A DNA stretch of 64,000 nt from Nectonema munidae (lineage: Eukaryota > Nematomorpha > Nectonematoida > Nectonematidae): contig JAUIRK010000919.1 in assembly GCA_030549495.1 (NCBI GenBank), positions 1 through 64,000 on the forward strand, written 5' to 3'. Positions 31,180 to 43,082 of this stretch are shown piece after piece; position 1 is the stretch's first letter; the number at the start of each line of letters is the position of its first letter. Made by a program: the position numbers and the translations under genes. The notes beneath the pieces were generated by a model that worked only from the letters and a program-made list of their open reading frames with translations, did not search any database and had not been told where the DNA came from.

Positions 31180-31470
31180 TCGAAATGCTCTATCTTTGTA
31201 CTCGTATGTAAATTGTTTCTATTTTTCTAAGTTTCGAAATGTCTACATTTTAAGATATTCCTGGCTATAGCGTAGTGTAGTGCTTCAATTTTTGGTGTTC
31301 GCAAAATTTTGATGTCTATAACATTCAGTTCTGTCTGAACTCATGATTCTAAAACTGAAGGACATATGCTGTAAAATGTAACACTTAGAGATGATTTAAT
31401 ACTCTTTTTCTTCATGTAAACGTTTCATTAATGATTTTACTACATTCTGATTTTAACAAACACCAATGTG
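31180..31470 (+). pseudogene. Decayed duplicate of MOGS exon 3, copy 3
   Basis: Starts with an upstream-like tttcgaaatgtctacatttt and aagatattcctggctat, which aligns with aaggtattcttggcgatat of exon 3. Weaker matches follow (tttggtgttcgcaaaatttt, gatgtctataacattca, tcatgattctaaaactgaagg) at the expected spacing, and an intron 3-like block (attctgattttaacaaac). The most diverged copy. Confidence 0.65.
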
Positions 31471-32939
31471 TATTTAGTAGAAAAAAAAAGAAATATCCTA
31501 TAATTGATTCAAATTTAATATAAAGAAATTATAAATTTGTTCTATTCAATAGTTAAGCTGGAAAAGATTCATTTATAAACTCAATATTCTCGATAGGTGT
31601 TTCTATTTTTTTAAAAATGAGAGAGATTTTGTTAAAGTCATAAACGAGGAAATTTTATAATTTCTCGCACCCTTCCCACAATCAAAACAAATATTGATTC
31701 TTGTTCTCCCTGTTCATACGGATCTTGGAAAGCTTCTCAATCAAATGAACGTTTTCAATTGAGCTTTGTCTTAAAGTTTGGTTCCTTTGTTGCACAGCGT
31801 TGGCAAACTTTTATTCACAATTTCTTATCAATTATTATTTTTCCAATGTAGTTCTTCAAATGTATGTTTCCCAACTTTGGATCGTAAAGTAATAAAAACT
31901 AGTAGAATTCCAATTTGTTCTAAACTTTACTTATAAAATGTAAGGGAGGTGAAGAAATGCTGATTTTGTTCAGAATCAGTTTCTTCCCTCGCTATCAATA
32001 GTTACTTGATTTAGTAAGCCCCTTATTAGAAGGAGAAGGATTTTAGATCTTTCTTATGTTCCAAAATTTTTTGTAGAATTCAACATTTGTGATGGCACTT
32101 TATTTGAAAATACAAATGGGAATGTATTATAAAAAAGAATAGAAAAAATCACAATCTATTCTTTTTATGGAATAAATAGGAAAAATTTAAAGTATATATC
32201 AAAACTAAAGCAACTGTAATCGTATCTTTTGTCCACTTGTTGGTATATGTGAAATTATAATATATCATGACTTGGCATATTCACACACAATTCCTTTGTG
32301 TTGAAACTTGATTTATGCCAATTTGTTTGCAAGACGAATATGCGACAAAATCCCTACAAAAAGCCAGCTTAATTATATATTACAGGACTACATGAATTTT
32401 TATAAGCATATACATTTATTGTTAAATTACAATTTAAAATTGAACTTGTCAAAGAATGAAAGGATCTAACTTTTTGCTACTGTTGTTGAGAGAGGAGTTC
32501 AGGAACTGAGGGGGAGGGATGTTGATGAAATAATTGAATCAGGTTAAGTCTCATTTGATCCGCTTTGGCACCGCTATATATTTATTTGGTTTCGTTATTT
32601 TGTGTTTTGATTCGCTTAGATAAGGATTAGGGGCCTCTTACCTCATTTTAAACAGCAAATCTTTGGCAAATGTGTCCCATATAGTAGTGAAAAGTTCATT
32701 TTTGCGAATTTTTTTATTATTAGACTCTGAAACGGAAAATAGGACAAATGTGAAATTAAAGGAGTCAAATATTCCTCAAATATAAAACCTTTATAAAAAA
32801 TATTTTTACAACTAAAGTTCAACTTCATCACACACTACTTATATATATATCAAACCCATAGTTATGGGTTTCAAGTCGACACACCCACTTTCACTATAAC
32901 TTGCCACTTTCTTCAGGCATTTAAAACACATTCCATCAA
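31471..32939. other. Spacer, nothing recognised
   Basis: AT-rich; no supported gene, element or RNA. Confidence 0.35.
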
Positions 32940-33480
32940 TTACCTATTTTAGGAATGAAATCCAGCTACCAAAAGCTCCTTAATTTTTCCGCCTGTACAC
33001 AATGCGATACCATGCAAAATCTTAAAGCAAATTAATGTCAACTCTTGAACATTTCCTGTCAAAGAAATCACCCTCCCTACACCTACACAAGCACACGACT
33101 TGATGTGAATCCACCCCCTATAACAAATGCCAAACAGCAAATCACATCTACAAAATCAACTGCTTTATATGCAGAGTCAAAATCTTTAGTACCACTACTA
33201 CAACAAGCATACCTCCAACAATACGAAACTTCAAATGGAAATCCTCGATCAAGGATCTAACTACCTTGAAAAAGCTTACAAGCAGGAAGATTAAATCACG
33301 CACTTATCTCACGTTCAAAGTATCGCAATCTCTCTCTCAAAGCCATGGCAAATAATGTAGAGTCCACTGCGTCCATCTTCGAAAAAAAAGAATTAAAAAG
33401 TTTATTGAAGATAAAATTTTCTGTTTTAATGCTTCCAAAGACAGAACAAGCGTTGCTAAAATCGAAATGAGGATAAAGTA
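32940..33480 (+). pseudogene. Possible LINE ORF1 (zinc-knuckle) fragment
   Basis: Plus-strand frames include FSACTQCDTM and ISCQRNHPPYTYTSTRLD, resembling the C-terminal zinc-knuckle part of ORF1 proteins of R1/I-like LINEs, and a basic stretch ISRSKYRNLSLKAMANNVES. Frames shift several times. A similar CSNCHQKHPSTS motif occurs in the tandem array at 60320-62323. Confidence 0.35.
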
Positions 33481-33504
33481 GCTAAAAAGTTAGAAAAGAA
33501 AAAT

Positions 33505-33667
33505 ATATTTATTAAATTTTAATTCATCAATAAAATTCACTGTAATAATAGATGTAAAAATATCTTTTAGAAACCAAGATTTGTTCTTTATGGTAAAATT
33601 ATCAAGCTTCGGAATTTCGGAAAACTGTGAGAATTTTGTAGAAAGATATCCATCGAAAAAGGAGGAG
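33505..33667 (-). repeat. Repeat shared with 54020-54195
   Basis: The two places match in blocks (atcaataaa...ctgtaataatagatg, gaaac..agatttgttcttta, aagcttcgga, gaaaactgtgagaattttgtag, ccatcgaaaaaggaggaga). Conservation is also seen at minus-strand protein level (WFLKDIFTSIITVNFIDELK against a similar stretch), suggesting an old coding repeat. The RNase-H LINE starts directly next to it. Confidence 0.55.
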
Positions 33668-36002
33668 AGAGTGAGTGAGTGAGGGAAATCTCTAAGCACT
33701 TTCCAGCGTTGGCTAATATGCTTGCTGTATTGCTATGATTGGATGGCTTTGATTGGTTGTTTCTATGTTACGGAAATCGAATTAGTTGTTATGTTCTAAA
33801 GGAGCAAAATAAAAGGAAAGAAGATGTAGAAGTGTTGTATTAAAGGGGTGATATATGAAATTAGGAGTTGGGTTATGGAGGGATAAGATTTTGGTGTGCT
33901 TTAAGAATTGGTTCTATTGTGTTTATCAAGATTGAGGGTTCTTGGAGAATTGAAGGGTGATATAGAAAGTCATAAATGGATTTGGGGATACCATGGAAAT
34001 ATAAGTGGCAGAATTTGGGTAGTTTGGTTCGTATGTTTTGAAAGATGGGGCATAGAAAGATGATGTGTATTGGTGTTTCTATTTCTCCTGAAACTAAAAC
34101 GGCAAAGTGGATTGTTGTGTAGTTTGAATTTGTAAAAGTAAGCATAGGTTGGGCAGTGAAAAGAGAGCCATCTAATTGTCTTGCGTGCGAGAAAAATGCT
34201 TTTATTATTAATCGCAAAATTGATTAGAGGAGGAGAAATGTTGAGGGATGACCAATTGTTAAGGATGGATGTATGTGTTGAAGATTTGATGCAGGATATA
34301 TGGATAGAGGGTACAATGGTTAAGGTTGTGTTCGATGTTAATGTTTTGGATAATTGATCCACTATGTTGTTTTCGGTGCATGTAGAATGTCCGGGAGAAC
34401 AGGTGATGGTGATTTTGAAATGTTGAGCGAGTTGGGTGAGTTTGGTGGCTATGCTATGACATGACAGCGGAATTTTATGATTGAGATCGTTAATGATGTT
34501 TTGAGCGTCTGTGTAAAGATGGATGTGACTAAAGTTGTGGCGATATGTTTCGATGTTGTCTAATAAATGGCTGCAAGCGGCTAAAATTGCTAACGCTTCT
34601 GTTTTATAAGATGAAGTGTTGTTGTCGGTGTGAAGGACTTCGGAGAAAAAGAGGGTAAATGAGTTGGTGATAAAGAAGGCGTATGCACCAGTAGCATGGT
34701 GAGAGGATATGGAAGCGTCAGTAAAGATGAAAAGATTATATGGTGAGTGGGGATTAGTGCGTTGCATTTTGATTGGTTTGGTAACAATGTTTTTATATTT
34801 GCATATGGTTAATGTGTAGGGTAATTCATCTGAAGGGTTGAAATGGAAGATGGGATGGATTTCAGATGATATGAAATAGTGAGCTAGGTTTGGTATGTAC
34901 TTGGCATATATGGTTTCGTAAAATGAGAGTATAAGGGATGAAGTTGAGTAGGGTGTGGTGAAAACGTGAATGGGGCTCATGGATTTGAAAATTTTCGAGT
35001 ATAGTGTTACTAGAGTTAAGTGTAGTTTGTATAGAATTGGTAGAGTGTGTGTAAGGAGTTCAAGTTTTGAGGTAGGTGTGGTGTGATACGCGTTAGAGAT
35101 TATGAGGAGACAAGTACGGTGAATTTTATTGAGAATAATTCAAGTATTATGCAGCTTTAGGGAGAAACCCTAGGAGAGGATACCGTATTGAATTATGGGT
35201 AAAATAATTGATATATAAATATATTTTGAAAATTTTGGGTTTAGTCTCCATTTGTAGGAGATGGCTTTCTTGAAGGAGAAAGTGATAGGCGTGAGTTTAA
35301 TGTGTAGGTTTTTGATGTGTGCTGAGAATTTAAAGTTTGATTGAAAAATGACTCCGAGATATTTTATTTGGGTTATTGGTGTGATTGGTGTGGATGATGA
35401 CATGACTATGGGTTGTGGTAAGATTCTTTTCCTAGTGAAATGTATGATTTTCAGTTTAGAGGCTTAGTATTTAGTATTTAGTATTTTAGAGAGTATTTAT
35501 TTTGTTTTTAGTATTTAGAGGCTAAGGATTTAATATTCGTCAAAAGGGGGGTAGCGTTGTTCAAATTGGTTTCCTGGTCGTCGTTGGAGAAGGTAAAGAG
35601 AATATCGTCAGAGTAACATTGTGCGAAGTGTGAGTTGGAATTAATGTGATCTAGGAGTGGATTAATGAGAATGAGCCATAAAATGTCTGAGAGGCAGTCG
35701 CCTTGGGGGTAGAGAGCGAGAGTTATTTTATGTAAGTATTGTTGTTGTGATGCAGGATAAGTATGCGTTTGTTGAGATAGCATTGAATGAACTTGTTTAG
35801 GTATAAAGGGTAATTGTTTTGGATTAAGTTGAATAGAATTGCGGGATGCTAAGCAGAGTTGAAAGCATTATCAATGTCGAGAAAGGTTGTTGTTGCAATT
35901 TTGCGATGGTTTAGTGTGTTTTCCAAGAAGAGAGTTAGGCGTGAGAGGGCCATTTCAGTATTTTTGTTAGGGAGATAGGTTTTTGTGAATTTGTTTTTAG
36001 AG
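33668..36002 (-). mobile_element. 5'-truncated LINE with RT and RNase H (I/R1/LOA-like)
   Basis: Minus strand, 5' to 3': RT blocks FLDIDNAFNSA (about 35850), YPQGDCLSDILWLILINPL and the catalytic box YSDDILFTF (35508-35783), IKYLGVIFQSNFKFSAHI (35170-35403), then a complete RNase H domain (34980-33970). The 3' end reads gaaagtgcttagagattt followed by a (CTCA)n tail near 33668-33685. A 5' truncation ends exactly at a SINE head at 36003. There are several breaks in the RT part. RNase H with this architecture places it in the I/R1/LOA group. Confidence 0.85.
33970..34980 (-). CDS. LINE RNase H domain and C-terminal region
   Basis: A 336-codon open frame. The RNase H catalytic set is visible in order: Asp in FIFTDASIS, Glu in YKTEALAIL, Asp in IHLYTDAQNI and Asp in NNIVDQLSKT, with the His-containing TCSPGHSTCTENN. 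It would remove the RNA strand during element cDNA synthesis. The following TIRWLSFHCPTYAYFYKF region resembles the zinc-binding tail of such LINEs; the frame changes near 34000. Confidence 0.85.
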   Translation of the reverse strand: MSPIHVFTTPYSTSSLILSFYETIYAKYIPNLAHYFISSEIHPIFHFNPSDELPYTLTICKYKNIVTKPIKMQRTNPHSPYNLFIFTDASISSHHATGAYAFFITNSFTLFFSEVLHTDNNTSSYKTEALAILAACSHLLDNIETYRHNFSHIHLYTDAQNIINDLNHKIPLSCHSIATKLTQLAQHFKITITCSPGHSTCTENNIVDQLSKTLTSNTTLTIVPSIHISCIKSSTHTSILNNWSSLNISPPLINFAINNKSIFLARKTIRWLSFHCPTYAYFYKFKLHNNPLCRFSFRRNRNTNTHHLSMPHLSKHTNQTTQILPLIFPWYPQIHL

Positions 36003-36078
36003 TTGGGAGCCTTGGGGATCGAACCCCTGACCTTCAACTGTTAAGGTGAGAGGTACACCCTAACAACCATTGAGGCCC
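36003..36078 (-). mobile_element. SINE family 2 tRNA-like head fused to the truncated LINE
   Basis: Reversed it starts cctcaatggttgttagggtg, has B box ggttcgatccc, and continues ggctcccaactctaaaaaca, the same as 62324-62410. At about 36002, after aaattcacaaaaac, the SINE similarity stops and LINE RT sequence begins on the same strand. Confidence 0.8.
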
Positions 36079-36412
36079 TTGAATTGGATATATTGAGAAA
36101 GTATCTTCTCAAACAAACTTATCAATACATGCGCCTCAACCCTTGGCCACTTTCCCACTAACTTAAGTGACATCATTACTTACCCAGAACTCTTAAACTT
36201 ACTCTCAGCCAGGATAAGCACTATTGAACCCATCCTTCACCTCAGCCCACAATAAAACCGACTATCCTTCTCTATATATATTTATTATTTCTAGAATACT
36301 CCTAACATTCTTCTTTGCATTCTTCTCTTCAACCCCCATCAAGCAATTTATATCAATAAAATTTTGAAAGTGCTTTGACATCTCTACCTACCTACCTACC
36401 TACCTACCTACC
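36079..36412 (+). mobile_element. LINE-like 3' end with (CTAC)n tail
   Basis: The plus strand ends with gaaagtgctttgacatct and a (CTAC)n microsatellite (36386-36412), the same terminal motif as SINE family 2 and the RNase-H LINE. Upstream sequence is pyrimidine-rich and open in places but not identifiable. Confidence 0.45.
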
Positions 36413-36439
36413 ACTAAACATATAAAAAAAAAGTATTAA

Positions 36440-38880
36440 AGAATTTAAAAAGAAAAACATGGCATATTTATAGTTGGGAAAAATTCAAAAGGCCTGCAAG
36501 CCGCTGATATGAATAAAACCTATATTACATCAATGAAATAGAAATACATCATATAGAATATTGATAAGATAAATATGAAGTAAAAATAATCACATTAGCT
36601 GGAATAAAATAGAGATAGTATGCAGTGCGCATGATTAGAATGAGTGGCTGTTAATACATTGTTAAATAACTAATGGTGGTTGTTATACACAAAGCAATTA
36701 ATAGAATGACAAGTTGAACTATATTCATCTAAAAGAAGTTTTTTTATTATATTTTTACAAGTGTTTATTTTAGAAAGAATAAATTGAGAGTTAAACATAA
36801 AAAAGTTAAAGTTATGAGAAATTTTATATTTTATAGATTGTTTAGATAATTTTTTACAATAAAATGGAAGTGATAAATTGGATTTATTTCGTAGATTATA
36901 TTCATGGTTCATGTAGTTAAATACAATAAACTCATTAAATATGTTAGGTAGAAATCCATTTAAAAGTTTATAGGTAACCATCAATAGATTATACCCATAC
37001 AAGTCATTAACCTTTAGTAATTTCTCTCTAAAAAATAAAGGGGTAGTATGAGATAAGTAATGACTTCCAGTTTTATAGCGTATAATTCGTTTTTGTGTTT
37101 TTATCAATAGCTCGAGGTTTTAATGACCCCATAGAACTATGCAGTAATTAAGATATGGGAGAAAAAAGGAGTTGTACAATAATAATTTTATTTTGGTCGG
37201 GAACAAAAACTTTTTGTGTTTTAGAATGCCTAAATTACTACACAGAATTGGATTGACATAAGAGATATATTGTTTCCAGCTCAATTTGTATTCGATTATG
37301 ACAACAAGTAATTTATAATATTCAACAACTTCGAACTTGAAATTCTCAGTTGGAATTTTTCTATTCGTACTTCCAAAGAGCATGGCTTTAGACTTAGATA
37401 CATTTATATGCATGCAATTTTGAGTACACCATTGAAAGAATGGCCCAAGATAATCGTTAAAAAAGTCCATACTTTTGGGTGGATTTGCCATAGAAAACGG
37501 GATGTTTATTGTCACATCATTAGCAAAACAATAAAACTTCAGTTAGCAATTAGATGAATGTATATCATTTGTAAAAATCAGGAATAATAGAGGGCCTAGG
37601 ATAGAACCCTAAGGAACCCGTATATTAATGGTAGAAACGTTAGACTTTAATTTATTCAAAGTTACATACTGCTGACGATTAAGCAAATAAGATTTGATTA
37701 GAGGCAAGGAATTTCTTTGCACTCCATAGAGAGACAGTTTATCAAATAAAAGGTGTGAAAGATTATCAAAAGCTTTATTAAAATCTAAGAACAGTGAAAG
37801 CATTCCTTCATTGGACTCAATAGTATTCAAAATGTTATCTATATAATGTGTAAGTAGGGACTGTGTGTTGTAATTCTTACGAAAACCAAACTGAAGAGGA
37901 TAAAATAGATTATTAGAATTAAAGTAGAATTGAATGTATCAGAATATGAGTTCTTTAATCTCCTATAAACATTATTTCTTTCTTTAATCAAATCCAAAAT
38001 TTCCTTCTTGTACCATGATTTAATTGGGTTATTATAATAAAAGTTAGAATTTCTTTTAAACTTAATATAACGTGTGTTATTGTTAATAAAGTCAACAAGC
38101 TTAGAGTTTAGTTTATGGAAGTAAAGATTTGGGAAATTAATGTAATTGTCAAGTAAATTGTGCCAATTAAATGAACTTACATCCCTAACATATGATGCAG
38201 CATTAAACTTAGATTTGAAAAAAAAGTTTTTCATCAATGGGTAGACATCTAAGGTTACTAAAATTGGGATATGATCTGAAATATCATATAACAAGTTAAA
38301 AGCTTTTTTCCTTTTAAGCAATCAGAAAAAAATATATTATCTATAAGCGAACTACTAATAGGTCGAGTTAATTTCGAAATTAAAGGTGATAGGGCATTTA
38401 AAGAAAAAATATTGAGAAAGGTTTTGACATTTTTGCATTTATCATGTTTGAAAAGATCAAAATTAAAATCTCCTAAAAATGCAGTTTTGCTACAAAGTTT
38501 ATAATCAGATAAAAGTTTTTCAAACTCAGAAAAAAATGACTCAATATCTTGATTAGATGAAGATGGTTTCCTATAAATATTATTAAGAGACAGTAGTTTA
38601 GAATTAGATAAAGTAAGAGAAATTGTAAATATCTCAAAACAGATACTCGGATTGTTCAAAGTACAAACTTTATAAGTTATTGACTTGTGAACATAAAAAG
38701 CAAGGCCAGCATGTGAGCTAATCCTAGGAGGCACAAAAATGAAATCATAACCTGGTATTTCAAATGAACTCGAACGTGCATCATTTAGCCAAGTTTCTTG
38801 GAAACAAACTACATGTAGAGGGGAATGATTAAGAGAGTTGAATTGAAAAAAGAATGACTCTAAAATACCAAACTTCTTTT
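36440..38880 (-). mobile_element. LINE, near-complete ORF2 with breaks
   Basis: Minus strand, 5' to 3': endonuclease (38830-38260: CFQETWLNDARSSS, SHAGLAFYVHKSIT, FLGDFNFDLFKHD, SSLIDNIFF, ISDHIPILVTL), a linker (38250-37840), RT (37830-37120: FLDFNKAFDNLSHLL, SYLLNRQQYVTLN, IRVP, then KAMLFGS and WKQYISYV) and a thumb-like C-terminal part (37107-36670: LLKVNDLYGYN, YNLRNKSNLSLPFY). The 3' UTR carries aaaaggcctgcaagccgctg near 36490. The reading frame changes at least four times. Jockey/CR1-like. Confidence 0.85.
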
Positions 38881-39119
38881 AGTTAAGTGTAATAGGAAAA
38901 ATTTCTTAATATATTTTAAATAATAGTAATATAATTATCAAAATGTTCGCAAAAAAATTGTATTTAGATTTAATTGATCTTAAAATTAAAATTATATCGT
39001 TTATATTTTTTATTTTTTTATTTTTAAACGCTTTTAACAATCATTAATTCCTTTAATTTTTCGATTAGTCATTTTTGAGTTTTTTTTCTCTTGCACTTCT
39101 AAAGTCTCTGATAAATTAT

Positions 39120-39619
39120 ATGTCAATTCCAACAATTAATTTTGGTAGACTTTTTTAAATTATTTATATATTTTCAAACTAACTTCTGTTTAATAAAACA
39201 TTATATTTTAAAATGAGATGTCCTATATTTGTATTTTCACGTCAAGATCTTTATTTTCATAATTAGATCCTTTTGCTGCAGATGAGACACTAAATAAAGA
39301 TCCAACTTCTGATGAGGTAATTCATATCAGAATTCAACAAAGAAACGGCAGAAAAACTTTGACTACTGTCCAAGGTTTAAACAAAAAATTTGATAAAAAG
39401 AAAATAATCAGAGCCTGCAAAAAGGTATTTTTTAATGTTGAAATTCTAAAAAAAACTTAACTTGTTTTGTAGGAATTTGCATGCAACGGGACTGTTGTGG
39501 AACACCCTGAATTTGGAGAAATACTACAATTTCAAGGTGATCAAAGAAATAAGATAAATGAGTTTCTAACCAAGCTTCAGATAGCCTCACAATCGCAAAT
39601 TAAAGTCCATGGTTTTTGA
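39120..39619 (+). CDS. EIF1: Translation initiation factor eIF1 (SUI1 domain), three exons
   Basis: eIF1 binds the 40S subunit near the P site and enforces correct start-codon selection. Exons are 39120-39144, 39267-39424 and 39473-39619, with introns of 122 and 48 bases (gtagac...aattag; gtattt...ttgtag). The phases fit and the product is 109 residues, as expected. It begins MSIPTINF and the split codon G|AT yields DPFAADE. Then come IHIRIQQRNGRKTLTTVQGL, FDKKKIIRACKK, EFACNGTVVEHPEFGEILQF, QGDQRNKINEFL and the typical end IKVHGF. The QRNGRK/TTVQG and CNGTV/QGDQR blocks are diagnostic of eIF1. AATAAA at 39723 may be its poly(A) signal. It is intron-bearing and intact, so not a retrocopy. Confidence 0.97.
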
Positions 39620-41795
39620 TAATCAAAATATTTATCTAACATTTTTTGCATTAATCAGATGTTTCTTAAATTTTACTTCTTAGATCACAAGTAACTTAGA
39701 ATAGAATTTGTCTTTATTTTTAAATAAAATCAAAACGTTCAATTTTTATTTAAACTTAAGTTTTACTCAGAAAAATATTTTTTCAAATTTTATATGCCTA
39801 CATATAGTTTTTGATCTCATTCAATCACAATCAAAAAGGTGTTTATTCAACGTGTATGTTTCGCCTTAAATTTTAAAATAAATTTGTTTGTATTAACTTT
39901 TATTCTTTAATTTTCGCTGATATATGATTTTTGTATGAAGTCCTAATTACATTTTTTTTTATATATTTTTCCGGCGGTGTACAATGTTTTTGAGTTTGCC
40001 CATTATATTAATTAAAATTTGTATTTTTTCAATAAAAATAATTATTGTTTGAAATTACAAAATCCAGTTAGCTACATTTTCTCAATATATACATTAAAAT
40101 ATTAGTTTTTTATCAGTTTAACAAGGTCTGGATTTCTCTTTTTAACGCTAATTCTGGTTTTTCATTTACTAAATTTATTTTTAAAAATCTTGCTTTAAAT
40201 ATTTCTATTTATTTCTTATTTTTAAAGTTTTACATTAGTTTTTAAGGAGTAAACAATTTTGTTAATGAAATTTCTAGCTCATGTTTTTTTCTCAAATAGA
40301 TCATTTAAAGTAACCCAATAGTGTATAAACAATTAAGACTTTTACTTGAAATATAGGTAATGTTTTTAATATTTATCACTGATCTTATGAAACACTTTTT
40401 TACAAGTTTCTCAGTTTGTAAATGTATAGTCAGTAAGCAAAGTTATCCATAATATCTTAAACAGTGCCTCGTTACGTGTTTACTAAGTCACACTGTTTTG
40501 TCGAAAAGAGTTTTAGATGTGCTGTAAGAAAAAAGTCTTGCATGAAACAAAACAATGTTTTGGATGCTGGCTAGTTATACTACTGGGAAGAGGCTAGAAT
40601 ATTAATTTCGGAGAATTTGAAATGGATTTTTAAATTTTAATTAAAACTTCTATATAGGTATTGCTAAATGACAAACAATTTTGGTAGCAAACTTGAAAAA
40701 ATATTTATAAAGAAGAACCTTTTTGAATTAATGAATAAATGCCAAAAAATTAAAAACTTCTCTTCATTCCAAACTCTAAGGCATGTGACACTGCTTCTAT
40801 CACGTAACATTCTTTTAAATTTATTTCAGTGATAAAATATCCTGATTTTGTTATAAAATACGCAACAACTAAAAACTCTCTCGCACCCCACTAATGGAAG
40901 TCTAAATAAATTTTCAATATCAGATGCTACTTTCCCGAAATTTCAAATACAGGTGAGCACCGTTATCATGCGCGCAGATAGAATAGGGAATCGCTTATAA
41001 TGCAGTTAGACCATAGACCCAAATTTCGCCAATGGAAGATACTTCAATTTAATCCCTGGCCAGGAATTTGAAAAGTTGCTTGTCAATTCGTTGCAAAAAG
41101 GCCTTACTTATCTGGGTTAGAGTTAGTAGGTTTCTTGCCTTGACATTTTCTTCATTTGGATTGTATAGTAACGGCGTGATCTGAAGTGTTCGGAAGTTAA
41201 TCCCTTCAAAATATTTCATTCTTATTGTTTATCAATTTTTTTCTTCACTTTTTGGTCGAAAAATTAAAAAGTTGTATGCGCACATTCTTGACGATTTTAA
41301 AATTATTTTTTGAGAGATATTAAAAATATTCGCTTTACTTATTTATTTTTTTTGGCTTTTTTTTAATTTGTATTTCAAAGTTCCTTTTAGTTATGCTAAA
41401 AATTTTAAATCATTTTACCATTAAAATACGTTTTGTAAGTGATAAAAGTATAAATTTCGGAAAGATTATAAATAATTATTATTATTTAGTTTGCAATTTC
41501 AAAATTTTTGTTATCGGACATTTTGGTTTCAGAGATTTTCGTTTTCGGAGAACTTTTAGCCATGCGATAAATCCATGTAGGAAACATTGGTACCAATCAG
41601 TAATCCGAGTACTTTTTTTTACCAGGGGCTTCAAAAATTGGTAAATTAAAAAAAAGATTTTGTTAAATGGAAAATTAATTTAAAATTATTATTGAAGTGC
41701 TCCAAATATTCTTCTACGCTTATTTGTTTTGTTAAAAAGTTTCATCAGTTTTTGATTGAATTTTTTCAAACTACGTTTCACGCATATACACAAGC
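39620..41795. other. AT-rich region, nothing recognised
   Basis: Apart from the eIF1 3' UTR and likely AATAAA at 39723-39728, I see no gene, RNA or element. A short stretch at 40950-41180 is less AT-rich but has no recognisable frame. Confidence 0.4.
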
Positions 41796-42109
41796 CAGAG
41801 CCCGCGCTACCTATTAAATTTTGGGCACAAGCTCCCCCCCCCACCTAACTATTTCTCAAGCCCCCCAGCTAATTTTCAAGTTCCCCTAAAAAATTTTTCA
41901 TTACCCTAAAAATATGACAAACATCAAGTATTCTAGCAGGTGTATACGTTTATAATAATTTCTTTCATGCAAATGTAATGTGTATAGATATGGTTTGACA
42001 AATACATCATCTGTTTTCTTTTCGCCTTGAAGCAGATGAATCTGATAGTTCAAAAATTAGCGCCCCAATGAGGCCCCCCCTCTAAAATTTTTGTTTAGCG
42101 CGGGCACTG
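41796..42109. mobile_element. hAT-type MITE
   Basis: Terminal inverted repeats CAGAGCCCGCGCTA (41796-41809) and TAGCGCGGGCACTG (42096-42109) match at 13 of 14 positions. The 8-base flanks acacaagc and acacgcgc agree at 6 of 8. The interior contains C-rich runs and no open frame. Length 314 bp. Confidence 0.75.
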
Positions 42110-43082
42110 ACACGCGCACCAGGATTTAAATAAAGAACATTTGTAATCACTATTTTTTACTATTATAAAATTTGTCAGCATGAAAAACACGCGTTGCCGT
42201 GTTTTCTCCTGCACATGCATGCTTATTAATTTTACGCCTTCCCAATTTCCACCCCCGAATAATCCCCCCCCCCCCCCCCCCCACTATTGTTTGCTATAAT
42301 AAGTTAAACAGTCGTTGTTTGTTCAAAAAAAATGAAAGTGAAATGCATATAATTCGATTGCTATTCCTTAAAACAGTCGGTTGAATATTCAAAAAAAGCT
42401 GTATAAGGTTTGATTTTCTATTCGCGCTAGCTGCTTCCTTTTATATCATTCAAATACATTATTCTTTTGCAGCCATGTCTACATCTCTTCATCGAAAGAA
42501 AAGAAAAGTGATTGACAGTGAAAATTACATACATGAGAGGCACAAGACAATGTGAAGAAAACTAGAACTTATTGGCCATGGGAAAGATATGCTCTAAAAT
42601 TAACCATATTTTTCAAAATGCTTAAATTCATTAAATGCACTTAGAGCGGTTTTCAGATAAGCGGAAATTACGTGAAATGAAAAATTATGTTTGGTGGCGG
42701 CGAGAGGAGGTGTGGAGTATTTGTGAAATCTATTAACACATATACTAAGAGATTTACCTTATCTAGCGTCAGATACAGGACAATTTGATCATTTATCTGA
42801 TGTATGCTACACGTCCTTAAATGTTTTTTGTCCTCAGTCTCGCTAAATCTTCCTTTCATTTGAACAATACCTCTATAATAAATATATGTACCCTAATTTA
42901 TTAGTTTTTGAAGAATAATAAATTAATCAAATTTCAAATATAAAAAAGCGAATAATCCACATCTGAGTAATCAATTTTTTTAGGATTATAAAGAATCACG
43001 TTTGGACATTGTGTAAAGGGACTGATCGGTGAGAAGGCCAATTTCAAGTATGCCCATTGCTCAGCTATAACATGTCATATGC
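42110..43082. other. Spacer
   Basis: Contains a long C run at 42266-42282. A short frame MSTSLHRKKRKVIDSEN at 42476 resembles starts of transposases but has no continuation. Nothing else recognised. Confidence 0.35.

Noticed and set aside
36003-36078. A tRNA gene, because of a clear ggttcgatccc box.
   Set aside because: The acceptor stem cannot be paired, and the sequence recurs at 62324 with a common body and tail, so it is a SINE head.
42476-42555. A short start-like frame MSTSLHRKKRKVIDSEN after a pyrimidine tract and cag.
   Set aside because: It stops after 26 codons and nothing downstream continues it.
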